In this document: one piece after another, positions 44,830 to 53,405 of the stretch
Position numbering within the stretch: position 1 is the first letter of the stretch
Layout: each line of letters starts with the position of its first letter
Source: Halobacterium wangiae
GTDB lineage: Archaea; Halobacteriota; Halobacteria; Halobacteriales; Halobacteriaceae
Reading direction: 5' to 3'
NCBI RefSeq assembly: GCF_021249345.1
Contig: NZ_CP089588.1
Coordinates: forward strand, 186,001 to 250,000
Length of the DNA: 64,000 bases
The notes under the pieces: model-generated
What the model saw: the letters and a program-made list of their open reading frames with translations, nothing else
Database searches by the model: none
What the model was told of the DNA's origin: nothing
Made by a program: the position numbers and the translations under genes

Positions 44830-45312
44830 GACGCGACACCCCCGGACTGGCACTGGCGGTCTCTGGACCGTTGGCCGGTGTCGTCGAGAAGGGCGAACGG
44901 GACGGTGGGCCGTTTCGCGGCCCGCGTAGCACACTCGGAGCGGCGGTTCATACTCGTACTGACAGTTGTTCGACGAGGGTGGTAAATTCTTGTGTCGGAC
45001 GACCCGGTCGGGTCTCCGGCGAGAAGCGGAACGCCGCTCCCTCTTCTTCGTTCAGCCCGACTTTGCGACCGTCCTGGTCGTCGTGATCTTCCACCTGCGT
45101 CGTCGCTGTCGCCTGTGCCGAGGAACGAGACGAGAGTCCTAGAATCTATCCCGCACCACAGCCATCCGCGGGGGTCGAGAGACAGATTCCGGTCTTCTCC
45201 GAGAAGTTAGTAGGCGTTTCGCGAGATTGCCGATTATCATAGGGCGGCCGGTAGAGACGGGGCTATCATCGTCGCCGGTCCCCCTTTCGCTACTTAGCCG
45301 ATAAAATGTGTG
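44830..45312. other. 483-base spacer containing a degenerate repeat (copy A)
   Basis: Gene-free between the acyl-CoA dehydrogenase and the response regulator. It contains copy A of a degenerate repeat at 45043-45153 (see that entry), and TCCGGTCTTCTCCGA near 45190, shared with two later spots. The rest is GC-rich with no other feature. Confidence 0.5.
45043..45153 (-). repeat. Degenerate dispersed repeat copy A (possible recombinase relic)
   Basis: Shares long stretches with 47573-47683, for example CGACCGTCCTGGTCGTCGTG and CCTAGAATCT. Read on the minus strand both copies translate to DHDDQDGR followed by LNEE, resembling the N-terminal part of haloarchaeal tyrosine recombinases (DGRxVWLxEEE). 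No full open frame remains. Confidence 0.5.
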
Positions 45313-45747
45313 ATGGCTGCCCCCCTAACGATCCTCCTCGTCGAGGACCATCCGGGAGACGTGCGCCTCGTCGAAGAGGCGTTCGCCGAATCTGACCTCC
45401 ACATCGACCTCCACGCCGTCACTGACGGGGAAGCTGCCCTGGAGTTCATCGACCGTGACGGTGAGTACGTGAACGCACCCCGTCCAGATGTCGCGTTCCT
45501 GGATCTCGTGATGCCGGCGCCCGATGGAGAGGACCTCCTCCACGCGATCAAACACCATCCCGAACTCGGCCACGTCCCAGTGATCATCCTCACCGGTATG
45601 GACGAGGAGTACGTCGAATCCCAGGACCTCGACCACGACGCAGACGAGGATGGAGTCCTCCAGAAGCCGTTCGATATAGAGGAGTTTCGCGACCTGCTCG
45701 CGGAGTTCGAGGGCGTAGCACTCCCGATCGCCCGAGCCGGGGACTGA
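45313..45747 (+). CDS. Stand-alone response regulator receiver protein
   Basis: 144 residues from ATG 45313; the GTG one codon earlier is possible. CheY-like receiver: acidic pair Glu11-Asp12, phospho-acceptor Asp64 in VAFLDLVMP, Thr94 in ILTGMD, and Lys118 in VLQKPFD. There is no output domain, so it acts by protein contact, for example with a histidine kinase or phosphorelay partner. No kinase gene is adjacent. Confidence 0.9.
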   Translation: MAAPLTILLVEDHPGDVRLVEEAFAESDLHIDLHAVTDGEAALEFIDRDGEYVNAPRPDVAFLDLVMPAPDGEDLLHAIKHHPELGHVPVIILTGMDEEYVESQDLDHDADEDGVLQKPFDIEEFRDLLAEFEGVALPIARAGD

Positions 45748-45977
45748 GCACGAGGGAGCGCTGTCGCTCACTCCAGCATTCCACGACACTCGTTGTCGCT
45801 CAGTATAGCGGATCGAAGCAGCGAATCAACCAACTATCTATCCAACTCGTTTCACGAATGGCGTACAGAATAGGAGACCGGGAGACCTGAGTTCGGCAAT
45901 CTTGTGTGCTGACTTCGAACTGCGAACCGCACGGACGAATCCGGGTTCGATCGGACGGCAGCGTCGGGAACGCCCGT

Positions 45978-46259
45978 CTACGGCCGCTGGTCCACTCGTT
46001 CGAGGAAGGTCAAGTCGGGTTCCCCTTTCAAGCCTGCGGCGACCAGCCGCTCTCGCATCTCATCTGATTGAAAGAGGTCCCGGGCGTTCTCCGCGTCGTC
46101 CCACTCGAAGAGGACTACCGTCTCGTTCGGATCGTCCACCGACTGAAAGACCTGGAAGCCCTGCTGTCCGTGCTCGGATCGGAAGGAATCGTTGTCCTCG
46201 AAGTTCGATTTCCACTCGTCGAAATCTTCCACCTCGGATTTTCCCAAGAGGTATTGCAT
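45978..46259 (-). CDS. Small dimeric alpha/beta-barrel-like protein
   Basis: 93 residues from ATG 46259. Compact pattern MQYLLGKSEVEDFDEWKSNF, QGFQVFQSVDDPNETVVLFEW, ENARDLFQSDEMRERLVAAG suggests the ferredoxin-like dimeric barrel of ABM/EthD-type proteins. No catalytic residue is clear. The longer upstream frame is not supported by composition. Confidence 0.6.
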   Translation of the reverse strand: MQYLLGKSEVEDFDEWKSNFEDNDSFRSEHGQQGFQVFQSVDDPNETVVLFEWDDAENARDLFQSDEMRERLVAAGLKGEPDLTFLERVDQRP

Positions 46260-46572
46260 GTTCTCCACCGACCGAACAGACGCGTGACGAGGACAAAACC
46301 GTAGTTCCCAGTTACCTCCATTGTCAGATGCCCCCAGAATAGCGACTGTCAGATACGCGCCCTGTATCCAGCATGGCGCCACCAGAATTATCTGAGCCTG
46401 ACAGAGTTCACGCCGGTAGGTCCGCAAGCTTGCTTCGCAGCTAGTTCGCAAAACGACCCCGTCGAATAATCCGGTCTTCTCCGAACCCCGCTGTCGCTAA
46501 GCAGAGAGGAGAGGGGGCCCCAGATTCAGGCACGCCCGACTACCGAGACGAGCGATGATCGGGCTGCATTTA
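46260..46572. other. 313-base spacer with no recognised gene
   Basis: Between two minus-strand genes. Contains ATCCGGTCTTCTCCGA near 46468-46483, similar to the segments near the two degenerate repeats at 45 and 47.6 kb, so this may be a third fragment. Nothing else seen. Confidence 0.4.
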
Positions 46573-46914
46573 CTATCGATTGACCAGTCCCAGTATCCGG
46601 CTTCGAGCGTCATCGGCGGACTCGTACGTCTGGTCGTCAGTCGACGCTAGCACTTCCTCGAGGGACTGCGTCCCGTGCTGAGTCTCGACCTCGTAGTCGC
46701 CATAGGCCTCGACCAGTTCGTCGGTCGTGGTCGGATAGTCCTGGCTCTCGAGTGCTTCATCGAGCTCGTTGAGTCGCCCACCAGGGTCGCCCGACATCGC
46801 CTGGTCCTCTCGGGCACGGTCACGTACTTCCTCTCGCTCCCGTTCTGGCTGGCGTCGCTCTTCGTCCGCCTCGTTCTCGCCTCGGCGTTGGTTGTCATCT
46901 GGCACGGGTTCCAC
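46573..46914 (-). CDS. Haloarchaeal DUF5789-like protein
   Basis: 113 residues. The first ~50 residues are a highly charged Glu/Arg coil-like tail; the rest (LNELDEALESQDYPTTTDELVEAYGDYEVETQHGTQSLEEVLAS, then SADDARSRILGLVNR) matches a small haloarchaeal family I recall as DUF5789, whose members are mostly all-helical. A shorter start at the MSGDPGG methionine is possible. Function unknown. Confidence 0.7.
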   Translation of the reverse strand: MEPVPDDNQRRGENEADEERRQPEREREEVRDRAREDQAMSGDPGGRLNELDEALESQDYPTTTDELVEAYGDYEVETQHGTQSLEEVLASTDDQTYESADDARSRILGLVNR

Positions 46915-47014
46915 TAGACGATTGATTCAGAAAACGGTGTGGTCGGTCACTCTTCGTGCCGCCTTCCGGGGGTCGCTGTAATCTGGCGACGGCAGGCAAC
47001 TACCGGGGCTTATA

Positions 47015-47326
47015 GTGGTAACAGGGGGTTTCCCGTTGACGGTCCAAACAGCGTGCGTGAGAGATACTCAGGAGTTCTTCTACGAACCCGGCGAGGATGA
47101 ACCGCTAAGCACAGCAGTCGTCACGGCGGTTGCAGAGGCACACCACGAAGATGTACTCGAGCAAGAGTGGGTCATCAGTAACGATATCAACGCAGACGCA
47201 CTCGACGGGCTCTTCCAAGAGAACAATCTCAAGATGACCCTCCAGTTCGAGGCGGATTCGACGACCGCGACTATCGTTGCCGACAAGAACGGAGATCCAG
47301 TCGTCAAAATCGAGTCGCACCGGTAA
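47015..47326 (+). CDS. HalOD1 (halobacterial output domain 1) protein
   Basis: 103 residues, GTG start at 47015, with the alternate start uncertain. PLSTAVVTAVAEAHHEDVLEQEWVISNDINADALDGLFQ followed by KMTLQFEADSTTATIVADKNG matches the HalOD1 domain, an output module usually attached to sensors. Here it stands alone. It may act with the lone response regulator, but that is only context. Confidence 0.75.
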   Translation: MVTGGFPLTVQTACVRDTQEFFYEPGEDEPLSTAVVTAVAEAHHEDVLEQEWVISNDINADALDGLFQENNLKMTLQFEADSTTATIVADKNGDPVVKIESHR

Positions 47327-47855
47327 GCATAATTCTGCTACTGGCCGTCTCGGGAACTGTCCGAGAGAATCCGTTCGACGACACTCGCCCGTTCACTGTG
47401 TGATCCCGCTCTCGTATTCTGTTCGACGTGCTAACACGGTCGTGAGCGTATTCGCGGAGATGGATCTCTCCCCCGACGCCTTCGCGTTGGCGAAGACCCT
47501 CGAGGAACTCCCCGAGGCCGAACGCGCTGCGCTTCTCGGTGTCCGTGGCGGTGTTCGGGAACCCCGCTGCTGCTTCTTCGTTGAGCCAGACATTTCGACC
47601 GTCCTGGTCGTCGTGATCTCCCCTCTGCATCGTCGCTGTCGCCTATTCCGAGAGATGCGACGAATATCCTAGAATCTTTCCCTCAACCGGGTCGCTTCGA
47701 GGGTGAAGTAAGCGGTTTCTGTCGGAGATTCCAGTCTTCTCCGACACCAGTTTAGGTGTCGCGGTTGCCGGGGTACCGCGACAGGAAAATGACGCACTTT
47801 CAGTGGATATGCGACGCTACGAAACGCTTTCCGCTGCTGACCATGTAGCACAGGT
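47327..47855. other. 529-base spacer with a degenerate repeat (copy C)
   Basis: Holds repeat copy C at 47573-47683. A forward frame at 47460 (MDLSPDAFALAKTLEELPEAE) and a reverse frame both look locally codon-like, but neither is an intact gene. The repeat-linked motif ATTCCAGTCTTCTCCGA is at 47725-47745. Confidence 0.45.
47573..47683 (-). repeat. Degenerate dispersed repeat copy C (possible recombinase relic)
   Basis: Partner of 45043-45153. Minus-strand reading gives MQRGDHDDQDGR then VWLNEE, and further on TDTEKRSAFGLG, the last similar to the conserved part of haloarchaeal integrases that follows the N-terminal arm. The frame then diverges. Identity to copy A is high in the core and lost outside. 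Confidence 0.5.
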
Positions 47856-48077
47856 ATGTCCACGAGCATTACGACACCCGATGCAGATGAGACGTGTGCG
47901 TACTGTGATTCGCGTATCTTTGACCACGACCCGATCTGCGTTCGTGATTGCGACGACGGCTGTGGGTCGCCTGCGTACTTCTGCAATTACGCGTGTCTCT
48001 CAGCGTACATCGAGGAGAATGGCCTGACGACAGGTGACGCGTGCAAGTGGAATCCCGACGAAACCGGCTGTTGCTAA
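47856..48077 (+). CDS. Small multi-cysteine zinc-finger protein
   Basis: 73 residues. Cysteine pattern: TCAYCDSRIFDHDPICVRDCDDGCGSPAYFCNYACLSAYIEENG, ending KWNPDETGCC, with about ten Cys that should bind one or two zinc ions. Such CPxCG-type small proteins are frequent in haloarchaea and are thought to bind nucleic acid or regulators; no specific role is known. Confidence 0.8.
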   Translation: MSTSITTPDADETCAYCDSRIFDHDPICVRDCDDGCGSPAYFCNYACLSAYIEENGLTTGDACKWNPDETGCC

Positions 48078-48257
48078 CCGACGATGTTGGCAGATTCGCA
48101 ACCCTGGTTAACAGCCATTTTAGGAGCTGGCCCTGTCGAATATTCAGTGATTCTGCGACACGGAACCGAACGGCCTCCGCCTGAGTTTCAACCCTAGTTC
48201 ATGGAATCATGCTGCCCGGGAAGAATATTAGTAGATGAATTTCAATAGCGCTGACGC

Positions 48258-48452
48258 ATGGCAGAACTCGAACCCAAGCTGAAGTGGGCGATTCTCGGCG
48301 TTCCGACCGTGGTTTTCCTCCTCATGGGCGTGATGTGGAAGACCAGTGGAGATGTACCGGTGAGCTGGAACGGGGTTCTCCTATTGGCGCCCCTCGGGTT
48401 CGGCATCGGGTGGATGATACTGAACGTCTACACCGTCGCCGACAACGTATAG
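48258..48452 (+). CDS. Small two-helix membrane protein
   Basis: 64 residues. Two hydrophobic segments: LKWAILGVPTVVFLLMGVMW and WNGVLLLAPLGFGIGWMIL. No recognised family, no signal. It may be a small membrane regulator. Confidence 0.65.
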   Translation: MAELEPKLKWAILGVPTVVFLLMGVMWKTSGDVPVSWNGVLLLAPLGFGIGWMILNVYTVADNV

Positions 48453-48557
48453 CAGCGATATTCTCGGCCACAGCTAGCTGCCAGTACAACCGTACAGATA
48501 CCGTTATCCAGGGAACGACAGCCCCGGTTTCGGGGATTCAACGAAAAGTTGGGTGGA

Positions 48558-48573
48558 TTATATAAATTTATAA
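48558..48573 (+). promoter_or_regulatory. TATA element for the lipoprotein at 48596
   Basis: TTATATAAATTTATAA contains two TATA-like cores. The second is centred about 26 bases before the ATG at 48596, fitting a leaderless or nearly leaderless start. The surrounding AT-rich patch contrasts with the gene. Confidence 0.6.
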
Positions 48574-48595
48574 CTGCGGCACAGTGTTCGCCAGT

Positions 48596-49366
48596 ATGAA
48601 ACGTCGACACGTGCTCCGTGTTAGCGGAGTACTCACTACAGGAGCAGTCGCAGGTTGTCTCGGCAACAACGGGGGAGGCGGGGCCAGCGAGATGGGGTCG
48701 CAGGACGGAGCAGAGTTCGAGGTCCGGATCGAGTCGTTCGACCAGGAGGTAGAGCAGGGCGAGGAGACGTCGGTTTACTTCTCCGTGGAGAATTCAGGGG
48801 AGCTATCTGGGACCCAGACGGTCACATTCGAAGTCGACGGTTCGGACCACGACGTCCTCGAGGCTGTCCAGCTCGAGGGAGGGGAGTCGATCAACGACAA
48901 ATTCACCTACAGTACCGGGTCTGGCGATCCTCCCGAGGTCGAGTTGACCATCGCCACGAACGATGAATCGACTACCCGTACGGTGACCGTAATCCCTCGT
49001 CCTCCGGTCGAGGATATCGACATCGAGATCGCGGACGTCCGTGACATCAGCACTGGTCTCACGAGTGCGACCATTCCGGTTTACCTGGAAATCGAGAACT
49101 CCAATCCGGACCGGGAGATCCCGTCACCCACGGTTGAGTACACTGGGTTCATCAATGGCGAACAGGTCGGTTCAGACCAGAAGGTCATCCCCACCATCGA
49201 GCCCGGGGCTGCTCTGACGAAGGAGTTTGGATTCACGGTGAACTACTCGAAGTTGGGCAGTGCCGTCGTTTCGGCGATCAAAGATGGGACGTTCACGTTC
49301 AGGATTACCGGAGCGATCGAATCAGACGGTACAAGAGTCGAATTCGGGGAATCGTACGAGTACTGA
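48596..49366 (+). CDS. Tat/lipoprotein with CARDB-like and LEA14-like domains
   Basis: 256 residues. Signal KRRHVLRVSGVLTTGAVAGC gives a lipobox (AGC). Residues about 40-130 form a CARDB-type beta sandwich (VYFSVENSGELSGTQTVTFEVDG), and 140-256 an LEA14-like domain (VRDISTGLTSATIPVYLEIENSNPD). Exported and anchored; likely a surface structural or binding protein. The start at 48596 is chosen at the basic run MKRR. Confidence 0.8.
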   Translation: MKRRHVLRVSGVLTTGAVAGCLGNNGGGGASEMGSQDGAEFEVRIESFDQEVEQGEETSVYFSVENSGELSGTQTVTFEVDGSDHDVLEAVQLEGGESINDKFTYSTGSGDPPEVELTIATNDESTTRTVTVIPRPPVEDIDIEIADVRDISTGLTSATIPVYLEIENSNPDREIPSPTVEYTGFINGEQVGSDQKVIPTIEPGAALTKEFGFTVNYSKLGSAVVSAIKDGTFTFRITGAIESDGTRVEFGESYEY

Positions 49367-49527
49367 AGAACGGGAGCGCTAGTGAGCGCGACATGATCAT
49401 TTCCTAGGAAGTCCGCGATAACGTACGCGGCTCTCCTGTCTCGCGGTTTTTGGTTTCTGAAGTAAGGGTATGGGGCCGGAGGGCGCACAGTCGATGGTCG
49501 GGCGTTGCGACTCGGGACGGAACGGCG

Positions 49528-50577
49528 TTATTCTGAATCATTGTCTGAGGCGCTGAGAATGTCGAGGTCGTTCGTTTCGGGGCGTCGGCGGGCCAGTTCG
49601 TCGTCCAAATCGGCCTTATCGTAGTAGCGCCGGATCGTCTCCGGACTCGACGCCACCCGCTCCGCGACTTTGACGTAGGAGAGTCCCCGGTTCAGCTGCC
49701 AGGTGATACTCCCCGTCCGAATCGCGTGCGGGGCGCGGCTACTCGGACACTTCGACGCGTGGCTCTTCTCCGTGTAATGGCAGGTCGCGCGCTCCCGATT
49801 ATGCGGGCACGCGGTCGCAACACAGGGTTGTGTCGCCTGATATGCCCACGTCTGAAGCGTCGACTCCGCCGGTCGGCCAAAACGCGTCGTCAACAGTGGC
49901 GTCCGTCCGTTTTCGTCCCGTTTCTCAGCGCGCTCTCGTTCGATGTAGAAGTCCAGGGCGTCCGCCGTCGCGTCCGTCAGCGCGACGTTTCGCTCGTGCT
50001 CGCTCCCGTCCTTCAGGCGCGTGGGTGGACGGTGACGGAACCGGATGACGCGGTCCCCGTCGTCGTAGTCGCCCAGGTCCAGCGCCCGGAAACAGGAGAT
50101 TCGGCCGCCGATGTGCCACATGAGTTCGAGAACGACGTGGTGAATCGTCCCGTAGTCCCGCGTGCTCTCCCGGAAGTGCTCCAGGAGCCGGCGCGCGTCG
50201 ACGGCCTCCAGGCGCTTGTCGCTCGTCTGCTCGTCCTTCGAGAGTTTCGGGAGTTCAATCCGCTCCGGGAGATCGTCGTCGACGACGTCCAGGCGGACAC
50301 AGTATTTCGCGAGTTCCTGGAGGGAGACAAGCTTGCCCTTCACCGTCGCGGGGGCGTCTCCGCGCTCGTCCAGGAACCGCTCGTATTCGTCGATAATCCA
50401 GCCGTCCAGGTCGCGCATGACGTCAACGTCGTCCCGGTCGTGAGCCCACCGAACGAACTGCCGGAGGCGATTCGCGTAACTCCGAACTGTCTTGTCCGTA
50501 TTCTTGTTCTGGCGCTTCGCCAGGAATCGCTCGGCGGCCTCACGGGGAGTTAGGTCGCGCTGGCGGTCGTCACTCAT
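49528..50577 (-). CDS. Tyrosine-type recombinase/integrase
   Basis: 349 residues from ATG 50577. N-terminal SAM-like domain (residues about 10-95), then the catalytic domain: Arg159 in HIGGRISCF, Lys189 region RLKDG, His284-x-x-Arg287 (HAIR) and nucleophile Tyr318/319 in RRYYDK. A Cys-rich insert (CVATACPHNRERATC) just before HxxR is typical of haloarchaeal integrases. Overlaps the zinc-ribbon gene (ATGA). It likely integrated the element that follows. Confidence 0.94.
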   Translation of the reverse strand: MSDDRQRDLTPREAAERFLAKRQNKNTDKTVRSYANRLRQFVRWAHDRDDVDVMRDLDGWIIDEYERFLDERGDAPATVKGKLVSLQELAKYCVRLDVVDDDLPERIELPKLSKDEQTSDKRLEAVDARRLLEHFRESTRDYGTIHHVVLELMWHIGGRISCFRALDLGDYDDGDRVIRFRHRPPTRLKDGSEHERNVALTDATADALDFYIERERAEKRDENGRTPLLTTRFGRPAESTLQTWAYQATQPCVATACPHNRERATCHYTEKSHASKCPSSRAPHAIRTGSITWQLNRGLSYVKVAERVASSPETIRRYYDKADLDDELARRRPETNDLDILSASDNDSE

Positions 50578-50747
50578 CGCGTATCGCCTCCCGCGGTCGC
50601 GCTCACCTCCCGGACGACCTCCGCGTTTAGGCGGTCCTCGCAATCGTCGCACGCGTTGACCTTCCCGTCGGGGTCCCGCACGACGAGTTCCCGAACGGTC
50701 GCGTCAGTACGTCCACAGCCGTCGCACTCGCGGGGGTCGGGGCTCAT
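50574..50747 (-). CDS. Small zinc-ribbon protein in the integrase operon
   Basis: 57 residues beginning MSPDPRECDGCGRTDATVREL. Two Cys pairs (CDGC and CDDC) separated by ~24 residues suggest a zinc ribbon. Its stop overlaps the integrase ATG, and its start overlaps the winged-helix stop, making a tight three-gene operon. Possibly an excision or directionality partner; inference only. Confidence 0.78.
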   Translation of the reverse strand: MSPDPRECDGCGRTDATVRELVVRDPDGKVNACDDCEDRLNAEVVREVSATAGGDTR

Positions 50748-51103
50748 CCGGACACCTCCGCGGTCTCGTCGGCCAGCTGCTGGCCGCCGTCGGTCAGCCC
50801 GTAGAAGCGGCCCTTCGAGCGCTCCTCGGGGACGAGCAGTTCGACCACGTCGCGCTCGCGGAGTTCTCCGAGCGTCCGGGAGACGTGCGTGACCGCGAGG
50901 TCGGCCCGGTCACTGATCGTCGTCGGCGTCGCCGGCCCGCCGACGTCGAGGGCGGCGACCACGGCACACCGGTATTCGGAGGCCGCGACGAACCCGAGGG
51001 CGTCCCAGTCGACGCCGCCCTCGAACGCCCCTACCCGGGCCACGTTCAGAACGAGGCCGACTCGAAGTGGCCCATCGTCTTCTCGATGCTCGTCGAACAG
51101 CAA
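50744..51103 (-). CDS. Winged-helix (MarR/ArsR-like) regulator in the integrase operon
   Basis: 119 residues from ATG 51103, or 99 residues from GTG 51043. The HTH is CAVVAALDVGGPATPTTISDRADLAVTHVSRTLGELRERDVVELL, followed by the wing GRFYGLTDGGQQLADE. The upstream 20 codons overlap a plus-strand coil-like frame, and the shorter start is favoured by that. It probably controls integrase or element genes. Confidence 0.8.
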   Translation of the reverse strand: MLFDEHREDDGPLRVGLVLNVARVGAFEGGVDWDALGFVAASEYRCAVVAALDVGGPATPTTISDRADLAVTHVSRTLGELRERDVVELLVPEERSKGRFYGLTDGGQQLADETAEVSG

Positions 51104-51190
51104 CAGGAGATCGCGAAACTCCGCGGCGAACTCGTCGAAGCCCGCCAGAACGGGGAGCCATCGGCTTCGGAGTCGGAGGCGCGGGCATAA
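51086..51190 (+). other. Possible C-terminal coiled-coil protein fragment
   Basis: The frame MLVEQQQEIAKLRGELVEARQNGE has the heptad look of a protein tail and ends SEARA before a stop. It overlaps the start of the winged-helix gene on the other strand. It may be the remnant of a lost gene; no intact upstream part is seen. Confidence 0.35.
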
Positions 51191-51334
51191 GTTGAATTCC
51201 AGGACTTTGGTGATGCCTGGTTGCTGATCTAAGGCGGGGCCAGTTCTATCGCCAGACGAAGAATCGCTAAAACGAGGTAAACCTGAGAGAGGAGTCGAGG
51301 TTGGCTTACTTAGGTCGGAGACAGAGGATAGAGA

Positions 51335-51985
51335 CTACTGTGAGTTCTCCTCGATGACCATCTGATTCAATTCGTCCGCGAACCGGTCGATTTTCCGGAG
51401 GTGACGAACGAGATAGTGCTGACGATCGCCAACGTCAAGAGTGATATTCCCTAGACCGAAAAGGCGGAGATAGAACGGGCGGTGGGTCCGCAGGGATTTC
51501 ACCTTCTGAAGCGGGAGGCGGTTCGTGTTCGAACCGAGGAACCGGGTCTCAATTACGAGCTGTTCGTCGGTGAGATGGTAGCTCGTAAGCGTGTTCTTCC
51601 AATACGTCCACAGGCCGGTAGTGAACAGTGACCCGCCAGCGAAGAGGGAGACGGTCGGATAGACGTAGGGGACACGGGTGTAGAATAACCAGTATGCTGC
51701 AAGCGCGAGGAAAAACAGTCCAACAACCGACTTGGCGCGGGCAAAGGGGGTTACGGGATGGTCGCTTTCGATGTGGTTCTCAAAGGTCCCAGTTCTGAAC
51801 TCGTCTGCGCCCACGACGTGGACGTAACAACCAATAAGGAAAATCCCGACACCAACTGTCAGTGCGGTAGCTGCTATCTGGTTGGGGACTGCGGTGGATA
51901 GTGTCCCGGTGTGTCCAGCCAGCCCAAACGCGACAAAGGGACTGGCGACGATACTGCTCCAAACTGCGGGCATTCCTCGTGTCAT
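51335..51985 (-). CDS. PH-domain (YdbS/bPH2-like) membrane protein
   Basis: 216 residues. Four membrane segments (SSIVASPFVAFGLAG, IAATALTVGVGIFLIGCYVHVV, VVGLFFLALAAYWLF, and YPTVSLFAGGSLFTTGLW), then a bacterial PH-like domain: YHLTDEQLVIETRFLGSNTNRLPLQKVKSLRTHRPFYLRLFGLGNITLDVGD. PH-like domains of this type sit in membrane proteins of uncertain role. Same strand as the beta-propeller gene, 24 bases after its stop. Confidence 0.82.
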   Translation of the reverse strand: MTRGMPAVWSSIVASPFVAFGLAGHTGTLSTAVPNQIAATALTVGVGIFLIGCYVHVVGADEFRTGTFENHIESDHPVTPFARAKSVVGLFFLALAAYWLFYTRVPYVYPTVSLFAGGSLFTTGLWTYWKNTLTSYHLTDEQLVIETRFLGSNTNRLPLQKVKSLRTHRPFYLRLFGLGNITLDVGDRQHYLVRHLRKIDRFADELNQMVIEENSQ

Positions 51986-52009
51986 ATGTATTGATGTGGT
52001 TTGCTCGAT

Positions 52010-53395
52010 TTACTCGTACTTGAAGCGCTGATAGAGGAGGCTTCCAACACTGACTGCGAACCCGATTACTGTCAGGCCCCAAGGTGTCAATGATTCCTTA
52101 AGAACACTGTCGCCGCGAGTGAAGAAACCCCGGTTTGACGTATCGGAATCGGGAGTTGTCTTACTCTCCGTGGGATCTGGTGTCGGTGTTGATTCCCCCT
52201 TGCTCATCGTTGTGGGGGTCTCGGTGGTGGTTGCTGAGGATTCAGTACTGGTAGCCGTTTCAGTAGTGGTGCTGGTAGTGGTTTGCGGAGATTCAGCGAC
52301 CCTACGAATCGCAGAGAGGGACTCTGTCTGGGTGTCTGCGACGAATGCGTGGGTATCACTCAACGCAGGGGTAGAAATGGTCTCGTCATCCCCTTCACCA
52401 ACCTTGTAGCGCCAATTGGTAACACCGGTAGCCAGCTTGATACCTGACACAACCAGGGTTTCACTGTCGTCCAGACCAGCGACTACGAGTTCGTTGTTCT
52501 GGATAGCGATATCTCGGTCTGGATTGATGCCTAAAGAGTACTGGCGCCGACCTGTATCCGCAGAGAATACGTGAACCCTCGAAGCGGCGGCAACGACGTA
52601 GTTTCCCGATGCTGCAGTGGCAGTAATACCATGGTCATCAAGCTTATTTTTCCAGGTCACAGTACCGTCAGCCACCTCCACACGAGCCAGGCGTCCCCAT
52701 TGACTGCCAACGTACACTGCCCCATCTTCGCTGCTTATCCCAGTGGTGGAGGCCTCATGGTCCCAGTCACCCAAATCAACGCTCCACTCTTTAGCTCCCG
52801 AATCAAGCCCAACCGCTCGCAGTCCACTACTGCCTTCAGCGAAAACAACAGTATCCTCAGTGACGGCCGCTCGAAGCGGCACATACGTATCATTGCCCTC
52901 CTTGGTAGGCCACTGGGAACCGCCAGAGTCGAGGTCGAGGGCCCCGATTTTTCCGTCAAGTCCAAAGAGAAGCTTGTCCCCAACTATTTGGAGGCTGGTT
53001 ACGTTCCCCGATACAGAACGAGTCCAGAGCTCCTTACCATCAGAGGGGTCAAATGCGAAGACGCTCCCACTTTCTGTTCCGACAACTACTGCGGAATCAG
53101 AGGCATCAATCGCGTATGCCGGAACGACCCCATTAGTTCCGGCCATCCATTCGTCTTCACCACTCTGCGCGTCACAACAGAGCAAGGAGCCAGAATTGTC
53201 GGCAAAGTATACCTTCCCGTTCTGAGCTACCGGATCAGAACCGAAGGTTGTGTTCTTTCTGGACCAGTCAGCTGTGCCTGGCTCGGCCGGGTTATTCCGG
53301 TTGCTGGCTGATGAAAGACGCGTACTCACCGTAGTGGCAACTATTCCCGAAGCGGTTGCAAGGACGGTGCGTCGTGAAAGGGTATGCTTAGTCAT
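52010..53395 (-). CDS. Tat-exported PQQ-like beta-propeller surface protein with C-terminal anchor
   Basis: 461 residues from ATG 53395. Twin-arginine signal LSRRTVLATASGIVATTVS. Repeated blade motifs (GKVYFADNSGSLLCCDAQSGEDEW, VVVGTESGSVFAFDPSDGKELW, GAVYVGSQWGRLARVEVADGTVTW) give a six- to eight-bladed PQQ-type propeller. Residues about 365-425 are Thr/Ser-rich, likely O-glycosylated, and LTPWGLTVIGFAVSVGSLLY is a C-terminal membrane anchor. A surface stalk protein; ligand unknown. Confidence 0.88.
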   Translation of the reverse strand: MTKHTLSRRTVLATASGIVATTVSTRLSSASNRNNPAEPGTADWSRKNTTFGSDPVAQNGKVYFADNSGSLLCCDAQSGEDEWMAGTNGVVPAYAIDASDSAVVVGTESGSVFAFDPSDGKELWTRSVSGNVTSLQIVGDKLLFGLDGKIGALDLDSGGSQWPTKEGNDTYVPLRAAVTEDTVVFAEGSSGLRAVGLDSGAKEWSVDLGDWDHEASTTGISSEDGAVYVGSQWGRLARVEVADGTVTWKNKLDDHGITATAASGNYVVAAASRVHVFSADTGRRQYSLGINPDRDIAIQNNELVVAGLDDSETLVVSGIKLATGVTNWRYKVGEGDDETISTPALSDTHAFVADTQTESLSAIRRVAESPQTTTSTTTETATSTESSATTTETPTTMSKGESTPTPDPTESKTTPDSDTSNRGFFTRGDSVLKESLTPWGLTVIGFAVSVGSLLYQRFKYE

Positions 53396-53405
53396 GGTGT
53401 TACAG

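Noticed and set aside
45900-45965. Possible tRNA 3' part (GGGTTCGATC)
   Set aside because: Only a four-pair T-stem and no acceptor, D or anticodon arms. No tRNA is supported anywhere in the window.
49528-50577. Integration into a tRNA gene next to the integrase
   Set aside because: No tRNA or tRNA fragment was found on either side in this window; the att site is unresolved.
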